Counted from the stretch's first letter, positions 1-8,514 are shown. The stretch is 64,000 bases of DNA from Actinomadura nitritigenes (GCF_017573545.1 NZ_JAGEOK010000005.1:62001-126000), one strand, 5' to 3'. Numbers and translations are program-made. Notes: generated from the sequence alone by a model not told the origin.

Positions 1-363
1 CGTGTCGGGCACGTTCCGGTAGAAGCCGGGGAAGAAGCGGAACCCGTGCTCGCCCGGCAGGTCCCGCCGTCCGCCCTTGCCGGTTCCCTCGACCGGGATG
101 CTGCGCGCCTTCCCGCCGAGCGCCTTGCGCTCGAAGACGGTGACGGCGAATCCGCGTTCGGCGAGTTCGTGCGCGGCGGCCAGGCCGGCCATGCCGCCGC
201 CCAGGACGGCGACCGTGCCCGCGTTCCGCCTGCCCGCCGCGCGGGCGGCCGCGGTTCCGGGCAGCAGGGTCGCCGCGCCCGCCGCGGCCGTGCCGTACAG
301 GACCCGGCGGCGCGAGACGCCGTCCGCGCCGGTGCCGGTGTCGTTCCCGTGCTCGATGGTCAT
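1..363 (-). CDS. FAD-dependent oxidoreductase, phytoene desaturase/hydroxysqualene dehydroxylase-like (3' end off window)
   Basis: Only the first 121 codons are present; the gene reads leftward off the window. The ATG at 363 opens a protein with a twin-arginine-like N-terminus (SRRRVLYG, residues 17-24, then an Ala-rich hydrophobic stretch), a dinucleotide-binding motif [18 protein letters not shown] (residues 53-70), an [12 protein letters not shown] motif and [14 protein letters not shown] (104-117). These are typical of FAD proteins of the phytoene-desaturase/hydroxysqualene-dehydroxylase superfamily, which oxidise or dehydroxylate isoprenoids. The next gene on the same strand encodes a CrtC/AttH-like protein, so a lipid or carotenoid-like substrate is plausible. 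The substrate cannot be named from this fragment. Confidence 0.8.
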   Translation of the reverse strand, partial: MTIEHGNDTGTGADGVSRRRVLYGTAAAGAATLLPGTAAARAAGRRNAGTVAVLGGGMAGLAAAHELAERGFAVTVFERKALGGKARSIPVEGTGKGGRRDLPGEHGFRFFPGFYRNVPDT

Positions 364-444
364 GGGTCGCCGCCTCCTCGGGGCCGGTGAACGTGCGGGA
401 GGGACGCGTCCGGGGCCGGACCGTCCGGGGTCGCGAGCGCGGGG

Positions 445-1590
445 TCAGGAGTGCGGCAGCCGCGACGGGAGCGTGCGGATGTGCTCGATGAGCCCGAGCG
501 AGCCGGGGACGGTGCGGCCGAGCGACTCCGGCAGGGCGAGGAGCCCGGCGTCCAGGACGAACGGGTCGACCACGTGGAAGCTCGTGCGCAGGCCGGGCCG
601 GGCGCCCTTCAGGCCCTGCGGCGTCGCGAGCAGCGAGGACGGGCAGGACAGCGTGGTCGTCTCCGGATAGGAGAACAGCCCGGACGTCCGCCAGTCCGAC
701 AGCTTGATGCTGGTCATGCAGCCGTAGGTCGCGCGGGCGGTGACGCGCCCGACCACGCCCTGCCAGGTGCCGTCGCCCTTCACCACGCCGCCGAGCAGCG
801 TGGCGGTGCCGTCCGGCTCGTGGGACACGCCCCACTCCCAGCCGGAGTAGCGCTGGTCGGCGACGCTGAACTCGCCCCAGTTGTGGTCGTGGTAGCCGCG
901 CCAGCCGTTCACGCTGACGCGCGAGGACGATCCCGGCGGCTGGAGCCAGCCGCGCACCCGGCTCGTCGCGACGGGCGCGCTCCAGTACATCGTCTGCCCG
1001 CCGTCGTAGCGGATCGGCCCGCCGGTGACGCCGGGCAGCGCGCGGTCGAACCAGATGTCGGCCTTGGCGAAGATCCCGTGCCACCGCAGGTGGTAGGCGC
1101 GGCGCGCGGCGTCCCACACCAGGCTGCCGGCGCTGCTGTCGACGTCCGGGCCGGGCTTCGCGGTCACCGCCGCGGTCGGCTCCGGCAGGACGACCTTCTG
1201 CCCCTTCTCCGGGTACCAGAAGATCACGGCGGTGGGGACGGGCGCGGTGAACAGCATCGCGATGAAGGTGCGGTGCGTCGCCGGGTCCATGACGTGCGTG
1301 TACCACCACTCGGTGGTGGACCCGGGGTGCGGCCCGTCGTCGGACGGTTCGGCGAGCTTGCCCGGCACCTGCGTGAGGTCCGAGCGCGCGATGTCGGTGT
1401 GCGGGATCCAGGAGCCGGGACCGGACGGCGGGGGCGCGGCCTGCGCGCCGGCCGCGGGCGGCGCCGCGACCGGGACGAGTGCGGCGGCCCCGAGGGCCAG
1501 CGCGGCGGCGGCGCGGCGGGAAGAGAAGCGGCGGGCGGTGGCGTGGCGGCGGGCGGTGGCGTGGCGGCGGGCGGCGAAGCGACGTGGCAC
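445..1590 (-). CDS. Secreted lipocalin-like protein of the CrtC/AttH (carotenoid 1,2-hydratase-like) family
   Basis: The GTG at 1590 is chosen because GAGGAGG sits about 7 bases upstream; longer frames would run through the operator and the divergent gene. The 381-residue product has a basic N-terminus with a repeated RRHATA unit, a hydrophobic Ala-rich segment and AAGAQA, a likely signal peptide (Sec or Tat unclear). The mature part has STTEWWYTHV (residues 91-100) and a later GYHDHNWGEF motif, signatures of the CrtC/AttH lipocalin-like fold used by carotenoid 1,2-hydratases and related secreted proteins. It lies 81 bases upstream of the flavoprotein gene at the left edge and is probably cotranscribed with it. 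Catalytic activity is not proven by sequence; many AttH proteins are uncharacterised. Confidence 0.75.
   Translation of the reverse strand: MPRRFAARRHATARRHATARRFSSRRAAAALALGAAALVPVAAPPAAGAQAAPPPSGPGSWIPHTDIARSDLTQVPGKLAEPSDDGPHPGSTTEWWYTHVMDPATHRTFIAMLFTAPVPTAVIFWYPEKGQKVVLPEPTAAVTAKPGPDVDSSAGSLVWDAARRAYHLRWHGIFAKADIWFDRALPGVTGGPIRYDGGQTMYWSAPVATSRVRGWLQPPGSSSRVSVNGWRGYHDHNWGEFSVADQRYSGWEWGVSHEPDGTATLLGGVVKGDGTWQGVVGRVTARATYGCMTSIKLSDWRTSGLFSYPETTTLSCPSSLLATPQGLKGARPGLRTSFHVVDPFVLDAGLLALPESLGRTVPGSLGLIEHIRTLPSRLPHS
1531..1574. repeat. 18-bp tandem repeat inside a signal-peptide region
   Basis: Two perfect adjacent copies of gcgggcggtggcgtggcg (1531-1548 and 1549-1566) are followed by 8 bases of a third. 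They lie within the start of the CrtC/AttH-like gene and encode the repeated RRHATA residues of its basic N-terminus. Since 18 is a multiple of three, copy-number change would lengthen or shorten the n-region without breaking frame. Confidence 0.9.
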
Positions 1591-1680
1591 GTTGAGCCTC
1601 CTCGGCTGAGCCCCCGTGACGTCCGGCCCCTGCTGGTGAGCCGTGGACCGAGTGTGATTCGGTGTCGAGACGCTGTCAAG

Positions 1681-1698
1681 CAGTGTGTCGACACACTG
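1681..1698. promoter_or_regulatory. Perfect 18-bp palindrome, probable TetR operator
   Basis: CAGTGTGTCGACACACTG is identical to its reverse complement. It lies in the 166-bp space between the divergent CrtC/AttH-like gene (start 1590) and the TetR gene (start 1757). A partly similar GGTGTCGAGACGCTGTC lies just upstream (1661-1677). Location and symmetry fit a TetR dimer site controlling both directions; the assignment to this TetR is inference. Confidence 0.75.
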
Positions 1699-1756
1699 TC
1701 CGATCTCGGCCGCCGGGAGCCGTCCGCGCCCGTGCCGCCGCGGGTACGCTGCCGCC

Positions 1757-2434
1757 ATGGCGTCCACCACCCAGCCGCGCAGCAAGGTCCGTGAACGGCG
1801 CGAGGACGTCCGGCGCCGGGTGCTGCGGACGACCGCGGAGATGATGGCCGACGGGACGCCGTACACCGAGCTGCCCGTCCAGCGCATCGCCGAGCGCGCC
1901 CGCGTCGCGCGCTCCACCTTCTACCTGCACTTCCCGGACAAGAGCCGCCTCCTCATCGCGCTGGCCGACGAGGCGGTCGAGGCGCTGTTCGGCGAGGCCG
2001 TCATCTGGTGGGGGGCCGACCACGCGGACGGCGTGGACGGCGTCGCGCACGCCATGCGCCAGATGATCGCGGCGTACCGCGAGCACCGCCGCGTGCTGCA
2101 CGCGCTGGGCGAGGTCGCGGGCTACGACCCCGACGTCGCGGAGTTCTGGCGGGACCGGATGCGCCGTTTCACCGAGGTCGTCCAGGCGCGGCTCGACGCG
2201 GAACTGCGGGCGGGCACCGTCGATCCGGAGATGGACGTCCGGACGACCGCGCAGGTGCTGATCTGGACGGTGGAACGGACCATCTCGGCGCACTGCCACC
2301 ACGACGAGGGCACGGGCGACGAGCGCATCGCGCGGACCCTCGCCCGGACGATCTGGCTGACGGTCTACGGGCTCCCGCCCGGACCGCCGCCCGAGCGGCC
2401 GGGATCCGACCGATCGGGCAGCGGAGGGACGTGA
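1757..2434 (+). CDS. TetR/AcrR family transcriptional regulator
   Basis: The ATG at 1757 gives a 225-residue protein of normal TetR length. The N-terminal helix-turn-helix spans about residues 37-60 (LPVQRIAERARVARSTFYLH), followed by the DKSRLL start of helix 4. The C-terminal domain is a helical ligand-binding region rich in Trp, Arg and His without a family I can name. It is divergent from the CrtC/AttH-like gene and the perfect palindrome at 1681-1698 lies just upstream, so autoregulation plus repression of the left-hand lipocalin/flavoprotein pair is likely. An upstream start at 1685 would place coding sequence over the palindrome and is less likely. The 3' end overlaps the convergent amine oxidase gene by 70 bases. 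Confidence 0.85.
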   Translation: MASTTQPRSKVRERREDVRRRVLRTTAEMMADGTPYTELPVQRIAERARVARSTFYLHFPDKSRLLIALADEAVEALFGEAVIWWGADHADGVDGVAHAMRQMIAAYREHRRVLHALGEVAGYDPDVAEFWRDRMRRFTEVVQARLDAELRAGTVDPEMDVRTTAQVLIWTVERTISAHCHHDEGTGDERIARTLARTIWLTVYGLPPGPPPERPGSDRSGSGGT

Positions 2435-3780
2435 CCTCCGGCACCGTCCGGCGCGCCGGTGAGGATCTCGGCCGCGGCGCGGCGTCCGGACTGGACGGCC
2501 CCGTCGAAGTAGCCGTTCCACCGCGTGGCGGTCTCGGTGCCCGCCCAGTGCAGGACGCCGGCGGGCGCGCGGAGGGCCGGCCCGAACCCCGTCCAGCCGC
2601 CGGGCGCGAGGTGGCCCGAGAAGCAGCCGCGGGTCCACGGTTCGGCGCACCAGTCGAACTCCACGTAGGCCACCGGGTCGCGCGCCTCGTCGCCGAACAG
2701 CTCGCCCAGCCGGTCCAGGACGGCGCGGCGGCGGTCCCGTGGCGTCCGCGCGCGCAGCAGGTGCGCGTCCGCGCCGTAGGCGAACGAGGTCAGGACCGCG
2801 CTCGGCCCGCCGGGCGGGGTGTTGTCCACCGTCTCGGTGAGGACGCCGGCACTGCTGAAGCTGATCCCCGACAGGCCCCGCGCCCTCCAGAACGGCTCCT
2901 GGTACACCGCGTGCGTCTTCAGTGCGTATCCGGACGCCATCCGCTGGGTGAGGCCGTCCCGCTGCGGTGGCAGCGGCGGGTCGTACTCGATGCGACCGGC
3001 CAGGACGGGCGGGATCGCGACGATGACGTGGGCCGCCTCCAGCCGCAGGCCGCCCGCGTGGACGACCGCTCCCCCGGGGCCGTGCTCGATGCGCCGGACC
3101 GGGGCGCCGAGGCGGATCGTGCCGGCGGGCAGGGCGGCGGCCATCCGGATCGCGAGTTCCTGAGGCCCGCCGACGAGCCGCTCGGCCTGGGCACCGCCCG
3201 CGAAACCGACCAGGACGTCCAGCCCGCCGCCGCCGGCCAGGTAGAACAGCGTCTCCAGAAGCGAGGCGTCGGCGGCGTCGAGCGAGAGCAGGCCCCCGGC
3301 CGTCTGCCGTCCGACGGCCCGCGCGACGGCCGGATCGCCCGTCCGGCCCGCCAGCCACGAGGCGAGCGTCGTGCCGTCCCAGGACCGGGCGCGCGGATGC
3401 GTCCAGGGCGCGTCCGCCGGCACCTCGCGGCTGAGCCGGTCGAGTTCGCCGCGCAGCGCCATGGCCTCCGGCGGGAGCGCGTCGACCAGCGTGCCCTCGT
3501 AGTCCACGACGGCCCGTCCGTGCTCCGGCGTGGGATAGGTCGGCACCCGGTACCGGGCGATCAGCTCGCGCATCTCGTGCTGGCTCGGCCCGACCCACTG
3601 CCCGCCGAGGTCCAGCTGCGTCCCGTCGGGGAGCAGGCGGGTGAGCACCCGGCCGCCGACCCGGTCGCGGGCCTCGGCGACCGCCACGCGCGCGCCCGCG
3701 CCGGCCAGCTCGTGCGCCGCCGCGAGCCCGGCGAATCCGGCGCCGACGACCACGACGTCGGCGCTGCGTCCGTCCTCCAC
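2365..3780 (-). CDS. Flavin monoamine oxidase family protein
   Basis: The 471-residue protein starts with the FAD-binding motif [20 protein letters not shown] and RVGGRVLT, then LDLGGQWVGPSQ, and ends with the FAD-contacting block WAGTETATRWNGYFDGAVQSG. This order and length match amine oxidases of the MAO/putrescine oxidase type, which oxidise primary or secondary amines to aldehydes with release of hydrogen peroxide. The C-terminal 35 residues are Gly/Pro/Asp-rich and lie in the 70-base overlap with the convergent TetR gene, so they may be a non-conserved tail. No signal peptide is visible, so it is probably cytosolic. The amine substrate is unknown. Confidence 0.88.
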   Translation of the reverse strand: MEDGRSADVVVVGAGFAGLAAAHELAGAGARVAVAEARDRVGGRVLTRLLPDGTQLDLGGQWVGPSQHEMRELIARYRVPTYPTPEHGRAVVDYEGTLVDALPPEAMALRGELDRLSREVPADAPWTHPRARSWDGTTLASWLAGRTGDPAVARAVGRQTAGGLLSLDAADASLLETLFYLAGGGGLDVLVGFAGGAQAERLVGGPQELAIRMAAALPAGTIRLGAPVRRIEHGPGGAVVHAGGLRLEAAHVIVAIPPVLAGRIEYDPPLPPQRDGLTQRMASGYALKTHAVYQEPFWRARGLSGISFSSAGVLTETVDNTPPGGPSAVLTSFAYGADAHLLRARTPRDRRRAVLDRLGELFGDEARDPVAYVEFDWCAEPWTRGCFSGHLAPGGWTGFGPALRAPAGVLHWAGTETATRWNGYFDGAVQSGRRAAAEILTGAPDGAGGHVPPLPDRSDPGRSGGGPGGSP

Positions 3781-3895
3781 TCACGCCTTCCGGATGTCGG
3801 GGACCTCCGCGGAGGATTCCGCTCCGGCGGGCAAGCCAACATCAGGCGGAGGTATAGGTTCGCCTCCGCTCCAGGGGCGCATCCGCCCTCCGGGG

Positions 3896-3937
3896 GGCGG
3901 TGCCGCGCCCGCGCCTCGCGCCGGGCGCGGCACCGCC
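3896..3937 (-). terminator. Strong hairpin after the P450-ferredoxin operon
   Basis: A perfect 16-bp stem (3896-3911 pairs with 3922-3937, core GGTGCCGCGCCCG) surrounds a 10-base loop. It begins 13 bases beyond the ferredoxin stop codon on the minus strand. It lacks a clear T tract, as is common in GC-rich actinomycetes. Confidence 0.75.
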
Positions 3938-3949
3938 GTCACGTGCTGC

Positions 3950-4171
3950 TCACTCCTGGGGCGCCAGCACCTCGCCCGTCCCCTCGGCGCGGATGGTGAT
4001 CGCCTCGACGGGGCAGGACTCGGCCGCGTCGAGGGCCCGGTCGTCCGGTTCCGCCTCGTCGCGGACCGGACGCGACGTGCCGTCGACGACGGCGAAGTGG
4101 CCGGGTGCCGTCCCGGCGCAGATGCCCGAGCCGATGCAGGTCCGCCCGTCCACCTCGATCAGCCACGTCAT
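3950..4171 (-). CDS. [3Fe-4S]-type ferredoxin partner of the P450
   Basis: A 73-residue protein with CIGSGICAG (Cys12 and Cys18) and a distal SCPVEAI (Cys53). One cysteine of the usual 4Fe-4S set is replaced by glycine/alanine, the pattern of actinomycete 3Fe-4S ferredoxins that feed electrons to P450s. Its ATG overlaps the TGA of the upstream P450 gene by 4 bases, so the two are translationally coupled. The protein should relay electrons from a ferredoxin reductase encoded elsewhere to the P450. It is too small and in the wrong frame to be seen in the long overlapping open frame that covers it. Confidence 0.93.
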   Translation of the reverse strand: MTWLIEVDGRTCIGSGICAGTAPGHFAVVDGTSRPVRDEAEPDDRALDAAESCPVEAITIRAEGTGEVLAPQE

Positions 4172-5394
4172 GCGGTCCTCCTTCCGGGGGTTCCGGGCGC
4201 GTCCCAGGTGACCGGCATCCGCTCGGGCGCCCGGGTGGCCGAGCCGGCCTTCCAGATGATGTCCTCCTCCCGTCCCGCGAGGCGCAGGCCCGGGAACCCG
4301 TCCAGCAGCGTGCGCAGCGCGACCTGGAGCTCCATGCGGGCGAGCTGGGCGCCGAGGCAGTGGTGCGGGCCGTGCCCGAAGCCGATGTGGGACGCCTCGC
4401 CGCGCCGCGGGTCGAACGTGTCGGGATCGGAGTAGACGGACTCGTCCCGGTTCGCCGACTGCAACGCGACCACGACGGGCTCCCCCGCCCGCACGGTGAC
4501 CCCGCCCAGCTCGACGTCCTCCAGCGCGTAGCGCGCGCTGCCGGCTCCACCGCCGAGGGGGACGTACCGCATCAGCTCCTCGACCGCCCGCGGGATCAGG
4601 TCCGGGTCCGCGCGCAGCGCCGCGAGCTGCTCGGGATGGGTCAGCAGCACGTAGACGAAGTTGGGGATCTGCGACGCCGTCGTCTCGTGCCCGGCGACGA
4701 GGATGCCCTCCGCCATCGCGAGCAGCTCCTCCTCGGACAGCCGGTCGTCCCGGTCCCGCGCCTCGATGAGCGCGCCGATGAGGTCGTCGCGGGGCGTCTC
4801 GCGGTGCTCCGCGACGAGCGCCGCCATGTAGTCCCGCATGCGCCCCACGTACTCGGTCACCTCGTCCCGGGTGAACCGCGTCGTGGACAGGAACGCGTCC
4901 GACCACAGCCGGAAGTCCGCCCGGTCCTCCACCGGGACGCCGAGCAGCTCGCAGATGACGGTGATCGGCAGCGGCAGCGCGAAGTCCTCGACGAGGTCGG
5001 CGGGCGGCCCCTGCGCCCGCATCCGGGCGGCGAGGTCGCCGGCGATCCGCCGGGTGCGGGGGCGCAGCAGCTCCACGCGCCGGGCGGTGAACGCCTTGGC
5101 CACGAGCCTGCGCAGGCGGCTGTGCTCCGGCGGGTCCTGGCGCAGCAGGGAGCCGGGCGACCCGATGTGGAGCCGCGCGCGGGGCTCGTCGCGTCCGGTG
5201 GCGGCGGCGCGGCTGAACCTCGGGTCGCCGAGGACCACCTTGACGTCCTCGTAGCGGGTGGCCAGCCAGGCGGGCTCGCCGTAGGGCAGCCGGATCCGGC
5301 ACAGGGGCCGCTTGCGCAGCCCGGCGAGCGCCGGGGAGACGTCGAGGCGGTCGCTCTCGCCGAACACCTCGGACCAGGGTTTCGTGGTCGTCAT
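4168..5394 (-). CDS. Cytochrome P450 (CYP105/107-like bacterial class I)
   Basis: The 408-residue protein has the I-helix oxygen-binding motif AGHETT (residues 234-239), the K-helix EELMR (272-276) and the haem loop FGHGPHHCLG with thiolate ligand Cys346, in correct order and at normal length. The ATG at 5394 is preferred because AAGGAG lies upstream; a longer frame to 5487 lacks a better site. It is cotranscribed with a dedicated 3Fe-4S ferredoxin (4-base overlap). A TetR gene lies upstream on the same strand, 237 bases away, and is a candidate regulator. The hydroxylation substrate is unknown; soluble CYP105/107-like enzymes often act on macrolides, terpenoids or xenobiotics. Confidence 0.93.
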   Translation of the reverse strand: MTTTKPWSEVFGESDRLDVSPALAGLRKRPLCRIRLPYGEPAWLATRYEDVKVVLGDPRFSRAAATGRDEPRARLHIGSPGSLLRQDPPEHSRLRRLVAKAFTARRVELLRPRTRRIAGDLAARMRAQGPPADLVEDFALPLPITVICELLGVPVEDRADFRLWSDAFLSTTRFTRDEVTEYVGRMRDYMAALVAEHRETPRDDLIGALIEARDRDDRLSEEELLAMAEGILVAGHETTASQIPNFVYVLLTHPEQLAALRADPDLIPRAVEELMRYVPLGGGAGSARYALEDVELGGVTVRAGEPVVVALQSANRDESVYSDPDTFDPRRGEASHIGFGHGPHHCLGAQLARMELQVALRTLLDGFPGLRLAGREEDIIWKAGSATRAPERMPVTWDAPGTPGRRTA

Positions 5395-5631
5395 CACCCA
5401 CTCCTTCGCGGGGGTTCTCGTTTCACCATTGGCGGGTGCGCACCGGCACGGCACCGGGGCCGGGCGGCCCCGGGATGCGGGCGGCATGGTGACGGCTCGT
5501 GCGCGGCACGGCGGCGGGCGGCGGGGGGTGGGAGCCTGTGGGCGGTGACGCTGCCGGACGTCCGTCCGCGACGCGGCGCCGCGCCCGGCGGCCCGCGTGC
5601 GGGTGCGACGGCGGTCTGCGCGCTCATCCCG

Positions 5632-6282
5632 TCAGGCGTCCGGGTCGTCCATCGCGGGCGCCAGGAGGTGGCACACGGCGTCGGCGAGCAGGCCGACCGG
5701 GTCGGCGCCGGCCGCCGGCCAGCCCCCGGCGAGCCAGATGGTCAGGTACGACTCGACCTGCAGCACCGCCATCAGCGCCCGCTGCCGGGCCTCCGCGGGG
5801 GTCGCGCCCCGCCATCGCCAGGAGGCGCCGGTCAGCAGGCCCACGTAGTGCTCGTGGGCGGCGAGCGAGCGGGCGCGGGCGCGGTCGGCGTCGCCGAGCG
5901 CGGTGCCGCCGGCCGCGGTCAGCACGCGGATCACCGGTGCCATCGGCCGCCAGCGCGCGACGGCGCCCTCCAGCCAGGCCCGGACTCCCTCGCGGGTCCA
6001 TTCCGGAAGGGCGGCCAGGTCGCCGTAGACCTCGTCCGCGAGGTCGTAGACGCGCGCCAGCAGCGCCTGGAGGATCTCCCCCTTGCCGGGGAAGTACGCG
6101 TACACCGTCGCCCTGGTGACGCCCGCCGCCCGGGCGACGTCCTCCATCGTCGCGTCGACGAGGGACTTCTCGCCGAACACGGCCACCGCGCCCGCCAGCA
6201 CCCGCTCGCGGGTGATCCTCCTGTGCTCCTCGCGCAGGCTCGGCCGGGTGCTCGGCTCCGGGACCGGCGGGCGGCTGCTCAC
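5632..6282 (-). CDS. TetR/AcrR family transcriptional regulator
   Basis: 216 residues from a GTG at 6282. The helix-turn-helix is MEDVARAAGVTRATVYAYFP (about residues 46-65), followed by GKGEILQAL. The C-terminal region is Trp-rich and fits the TetR ligand-binding fold. A near-consensus promoter lies immediately upstream (6297-6325) and predicts transcription starting only about 8 bases before the start codon. It sits upstream of the P450-ferredoxin operon on the same strand and divergent from an esterase gene; either could be its target. Confidence 0.85.
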   Translation of the reverse strand: MSSRPPVPEPSTRPSLREEHRRITRERVLAGAVAVFGEKSLVDATMEDVARAAGVTRATVYAYFPGKGEILQALLARVYDLADEVYGDLAALPEWTREGVRAWLEGAVARWRPMAPVIRVLTAAGGTALGDADRARARSLAAHEHYVGLLTGASWRWRGATPAEARQRALMAVLQVESYLTIWLAGGWPAAGADPVGLLADAVCHLLAPAMDDPDA

Positions 6283-6296
6283 CCCACGACCGTACG

Positions 6297-6325
6297 ATTT
6301 GACTGATGCCTATACAAGATGTCAA
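6297..6325 (-). promoter_or_regulatory. Consensus-like promoter of the TetR gene, overlapping an inverted repeat
   Basis: On the minus strand TTGACA (6325-6320) is followed by a 17-base spacer and TCAAAT (6302-6297), leaving only a very short leader before the GTG at 6282. The same bases form an inverted repeat TTTGAC-N17-GTCAAA, so a bound repressor could cover both elements. This is the only AT-rich part of the 142-bp divergent intergenic region. Confidence 0.6.
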
Positions 6326-6424
6326 AGCACCTCATGGACCGGGAGCAAGCAGAGCCTGCCCGTGGCGGACACCGGCCGTTCCGCATCGCCGATCTTCCGA
6401 TGCCGCCCTCTTTACCATTGCCGG

Positions 6425-7312
6425 ATGGCGATCAGCTGGACGGCGGAGCGCGCGGAACTGCCGGGCGCGGTCCGGTACACGCTGGTCACCGGAGGCGAGC
6501 CCACCGACCGGTGGCACGTCACGGTGGCCCTGCCGCCGCCGAACCTGCGAGGGGTGGCGGGTCCCGGCCCGTACCCGGTGCTGTACCTCCTCGACGGCCT
6601 GCTGACGTTCGCCACCGCGGCGCAGATCGCCCACACCACGCTGGCCTACGCGCCGGGGCAGCTGCGTCCGGTGGCCGTCGTCGGCATCTCGCCCGCCACC
6701 GACGACCTCCGCCGGCTGAGCGCCCAGCGCGCCCGGGACATGACGCCGACCCGCGCCGACTCCCCGTACCTGCGGGTGAGGACCGTCTACGGGACGGGCG
6801 GCGCCGACGCGATGATCGACCTGATCCGGGACGTGATCGCCCCCCACGTGGAATCCGCCCATCCGCTCGACCCCGCCGACCGGGGGCTCGCGGGCTTCTC
6901 CCTGGGCGGGCTCTTCACCTGCTGGGCCCTGGCGCGCCGCCCCGAGGGATTCCGCCACTTCCTGGCCGTCAGCCCGTCGCTGTGGTGGGACGACCACCTG
7001 CTGCTCGATCAGCGCCGGACGCCCATCGCCGTGCGGGCCGCGGGCGACGTCTACCTCGCCGTCGGCGAACTGGAGGACGGCCCGCACCGGAGCTGGCCGA
7101 TCATTCCGGCCGAGACCCTCCGCGCTCTGGCGGGCCTCGACATGGTCGCCGACCTCGCCGCGTTCACCGAGCGGCTGGGCGGCCGCCGCGGTCTCGCCGT
7201 CCGCAGCGAGGTCGTTCCCGGCGAGCAGCACGCGACGGTGTGGCCGGCCGCGGTGACCCGCGGCCTGGTGCACCTGTACGCGATCCCGCCGGAAAGGCAC
7301 CCCGTAGTGTGA
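6425..7312 (+). CDS. Alpha/beta-hydrolase esterase (esterase D/Fes-like family)
   Basis: The 295-residue protein has a PVLYLLDG strand/turn early, the nucleophile elbow GFSLGG with the probable catalytic Ser, and a late GEQHAT that probably supplies the His. This matches the putative esterase family that includes S-formylglutathione hydrolase, IroE and Fes-like enzymes, which hydrolyse small esters or siderophore lactones. The ATG at 6425 follows an AT-rich promoter-like stretch, and homology would begin here rather than at in-frame starts upstream. The NAD kinase gene starts 4 bases after its stop, so the two are probably cotranscribed. The substrate is unknown, and no siderophore gene is nearby. 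Confidence 0.75.
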   Translation: MAISWTAERAELPGAVRYTLVTGGEPTDRWHVTVALPPPNLRGVAGPGPYPVLYLLDGLLTFATAAQIAHTTLAYAPGQLRPVAVVGISPATDDLRRLSAQRARDMTPTRADSPYLRVRTVYGTGGADAMIDLIRDVIAPHVESAHPLDPADRGLAGFSLGGLFTCWALARRPEGFRHFLAVSPSLWWDDHLLLDQRRTPIAVRAAGDVYLAVGELEDGPHRSWPIIPAETLRALAGLDMVADLAAFTERLGGRRGLAVRSEVVPGEQHATVWPAAVTRGLVHLYAIPPERHPVV

Positions 7313-7316
7313 GGGC

Positions 7317-8288
7317 ATGGGTGTGGAACCGCAGGTCAACACGGTCGGGCTGGTGCTCCATCCGACCAGGCCGCTGGGCCCGTCGATCGACGCGATCATG
7401 GCGGCCGCCCGCGAACGCCCGGCCCGGGTGCTGGCCCGGCCCGCCGACCGGGACCGGGTGCCGCCCGGCGTCGAGATCGTGCCGGACGCCCGGTTCGCGG
7501 CCGAGGTCGACGAGCTGATCGCCCTCGGCGGCGACGGCACGATCCTCGGCGCGATGCGGCTGGTGATCGACCGTCCGGTGCCCGTCCTCGGGGTCAACCA
7601 CGGCAACCTGGGCTTCCTCGCCGAGGTGCACCCGGCGCAGCTGCCCGCGGCGCTGGCGCGGCTCGCCGCCCGCGACTTCACCATCGAGCAGCACGCCGCC
7701 CTGTGCGTGGACGCCGGCCCCATCGAGCTGACGACCCGGTCCGGGTTCAACGACATGGTGCTCGGCCGGTCGTCGCGGACCGGCGCCGTCTCCCTCGACC
7801 TCACGGTCAACGACCTGCAGTACGGCTACTACCGGGCCGACGCGCTGGTCGTCTCGACGCCGACCGGCTCCACCGCCTACAACTACGCCGCCGGCGGCCC
7901 GATCGTGTCGCCCTCCTCCAACGCGGTGGCCATCACTCCGGTCGCGCCCATGTCCGGGATCAGCAGGCCCGTCGTGCTCGGCGCGGCCGACCAGATCCGC
8001 CTCTCCGTGGCGGAGGACAGCGCGCCCATCACCCTCGACATCGACGGGACGCCGGCCGCGGAGCTCGGGCACGGGGACCGGCTCACCTCGACGATGCTCC
8101 CCGAGGCCGGGCAGGTCGTCCGGCTGTCGGCGCGCGACCACGCGAGCCGCAGCCGCGTGAAGCTCAGCCTCCTCGACCTGCCCCTCCGCCCCGACCAGCT
8201 GCTCGAGCTGATCCCGCCGGAGCTGCGCCGCGACGCGGAGGCCGCGGCCGGGCAGCTCCAGGCGCCCGGCTCGCCCCGCCCCGACTGA
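7317..8288 (+). CDS. nadK: NAD kinase (NADK/PpnK family)
   Basis: A 323-residue protein with the diagnostic GGDGT loop (residues 71-75), NHGNLGF (94-100), the FND motif near 144-146 and STPTGSTAYNYAAGGP (180-195). These residues bind ATP/polyphosphate and NAD in NAD kinases, which phosphorylate the adenosine 2'-OH of NAD to make NADP. The length is slightly above the usual 280-310 because of a Pro/Arg-rich C-terminal tail. This may be a second copy in the genome, because the house-keeping actinobacterial NAD kinase usually lies with rRNA methyltransferase and recN genes, which are not seen here. Confidence 0.93.
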   Translation: MGVEPQVNTVGLVLHPTRPLGPSIDAIMAAARERPARVLARPADRDRVPPGVEIVPDARFAAEVDELIALGGDGTILGAMRLVIDRPVPVLGVNHGNLGFLAEVHPAQLPAALARLAARDFTIEQHAALCVDAGPIELTTRSGFNDMVLGRSSRTGAVSLDLTVNDLQYGYYRADALVVSTPTGSTAYNYAAGGPIVSPSSNAVAITPVAPMSGISRPVVLGAADQIRLSVAEDSAPITLDIDGTPAAELGHGDRLTSTMLPEAGQVVRLSARDHASRSRVKLSLLDLPLRPDQLLELIPPELRRDAEAAAGQLQAPGSPRPD

Positions 8289-8423
8289 CCGGGGCCGACC
8301 CGCCACCGCCCGGCGTCGCCCCGGCGCGGCCCTGGTTCGGCCCTGGTTCGGCCCTGCCCGCCGGAACGCGCGGTGACCGCCCGGCCACGGGACGGCCCCG
8401 CCGCACGGCCGCCGAGGTGGGCG

Positions 8424-8461
8424 ATATGAAATGTCCACGGTTCCCCCCGTAGTGTTCATAT
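8424..8461. promoter_or_regulatory. Inverted repeat in AT-rich promoter region
   Basis: ATATGAA (8424-8430) and TTCATAT (8455-8461) form a perfect 7-bp inverted repeat separated by 24 bases. It is the most AT-rich stretch of the 226-bp space before the membrane-protein gene. Earlier in this space (8329-8350) there are two tandem copies of ggccctggttc of unknown role. Confidence 0.4.
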
Positions 8462-8514
8462 GCCGGTTCATAACGCCCCGCCGGGCATGAGCACAGACAT
8501 GGAGCGTCCCGTCA

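Noticed and set aside
4168..5394. The P450-ferredoxin pair as tailoring enzymes of the type II polyketide
   Set aside because: It lies 44 kb away from the cluster, has its own terminator and lies beside a different regulator.
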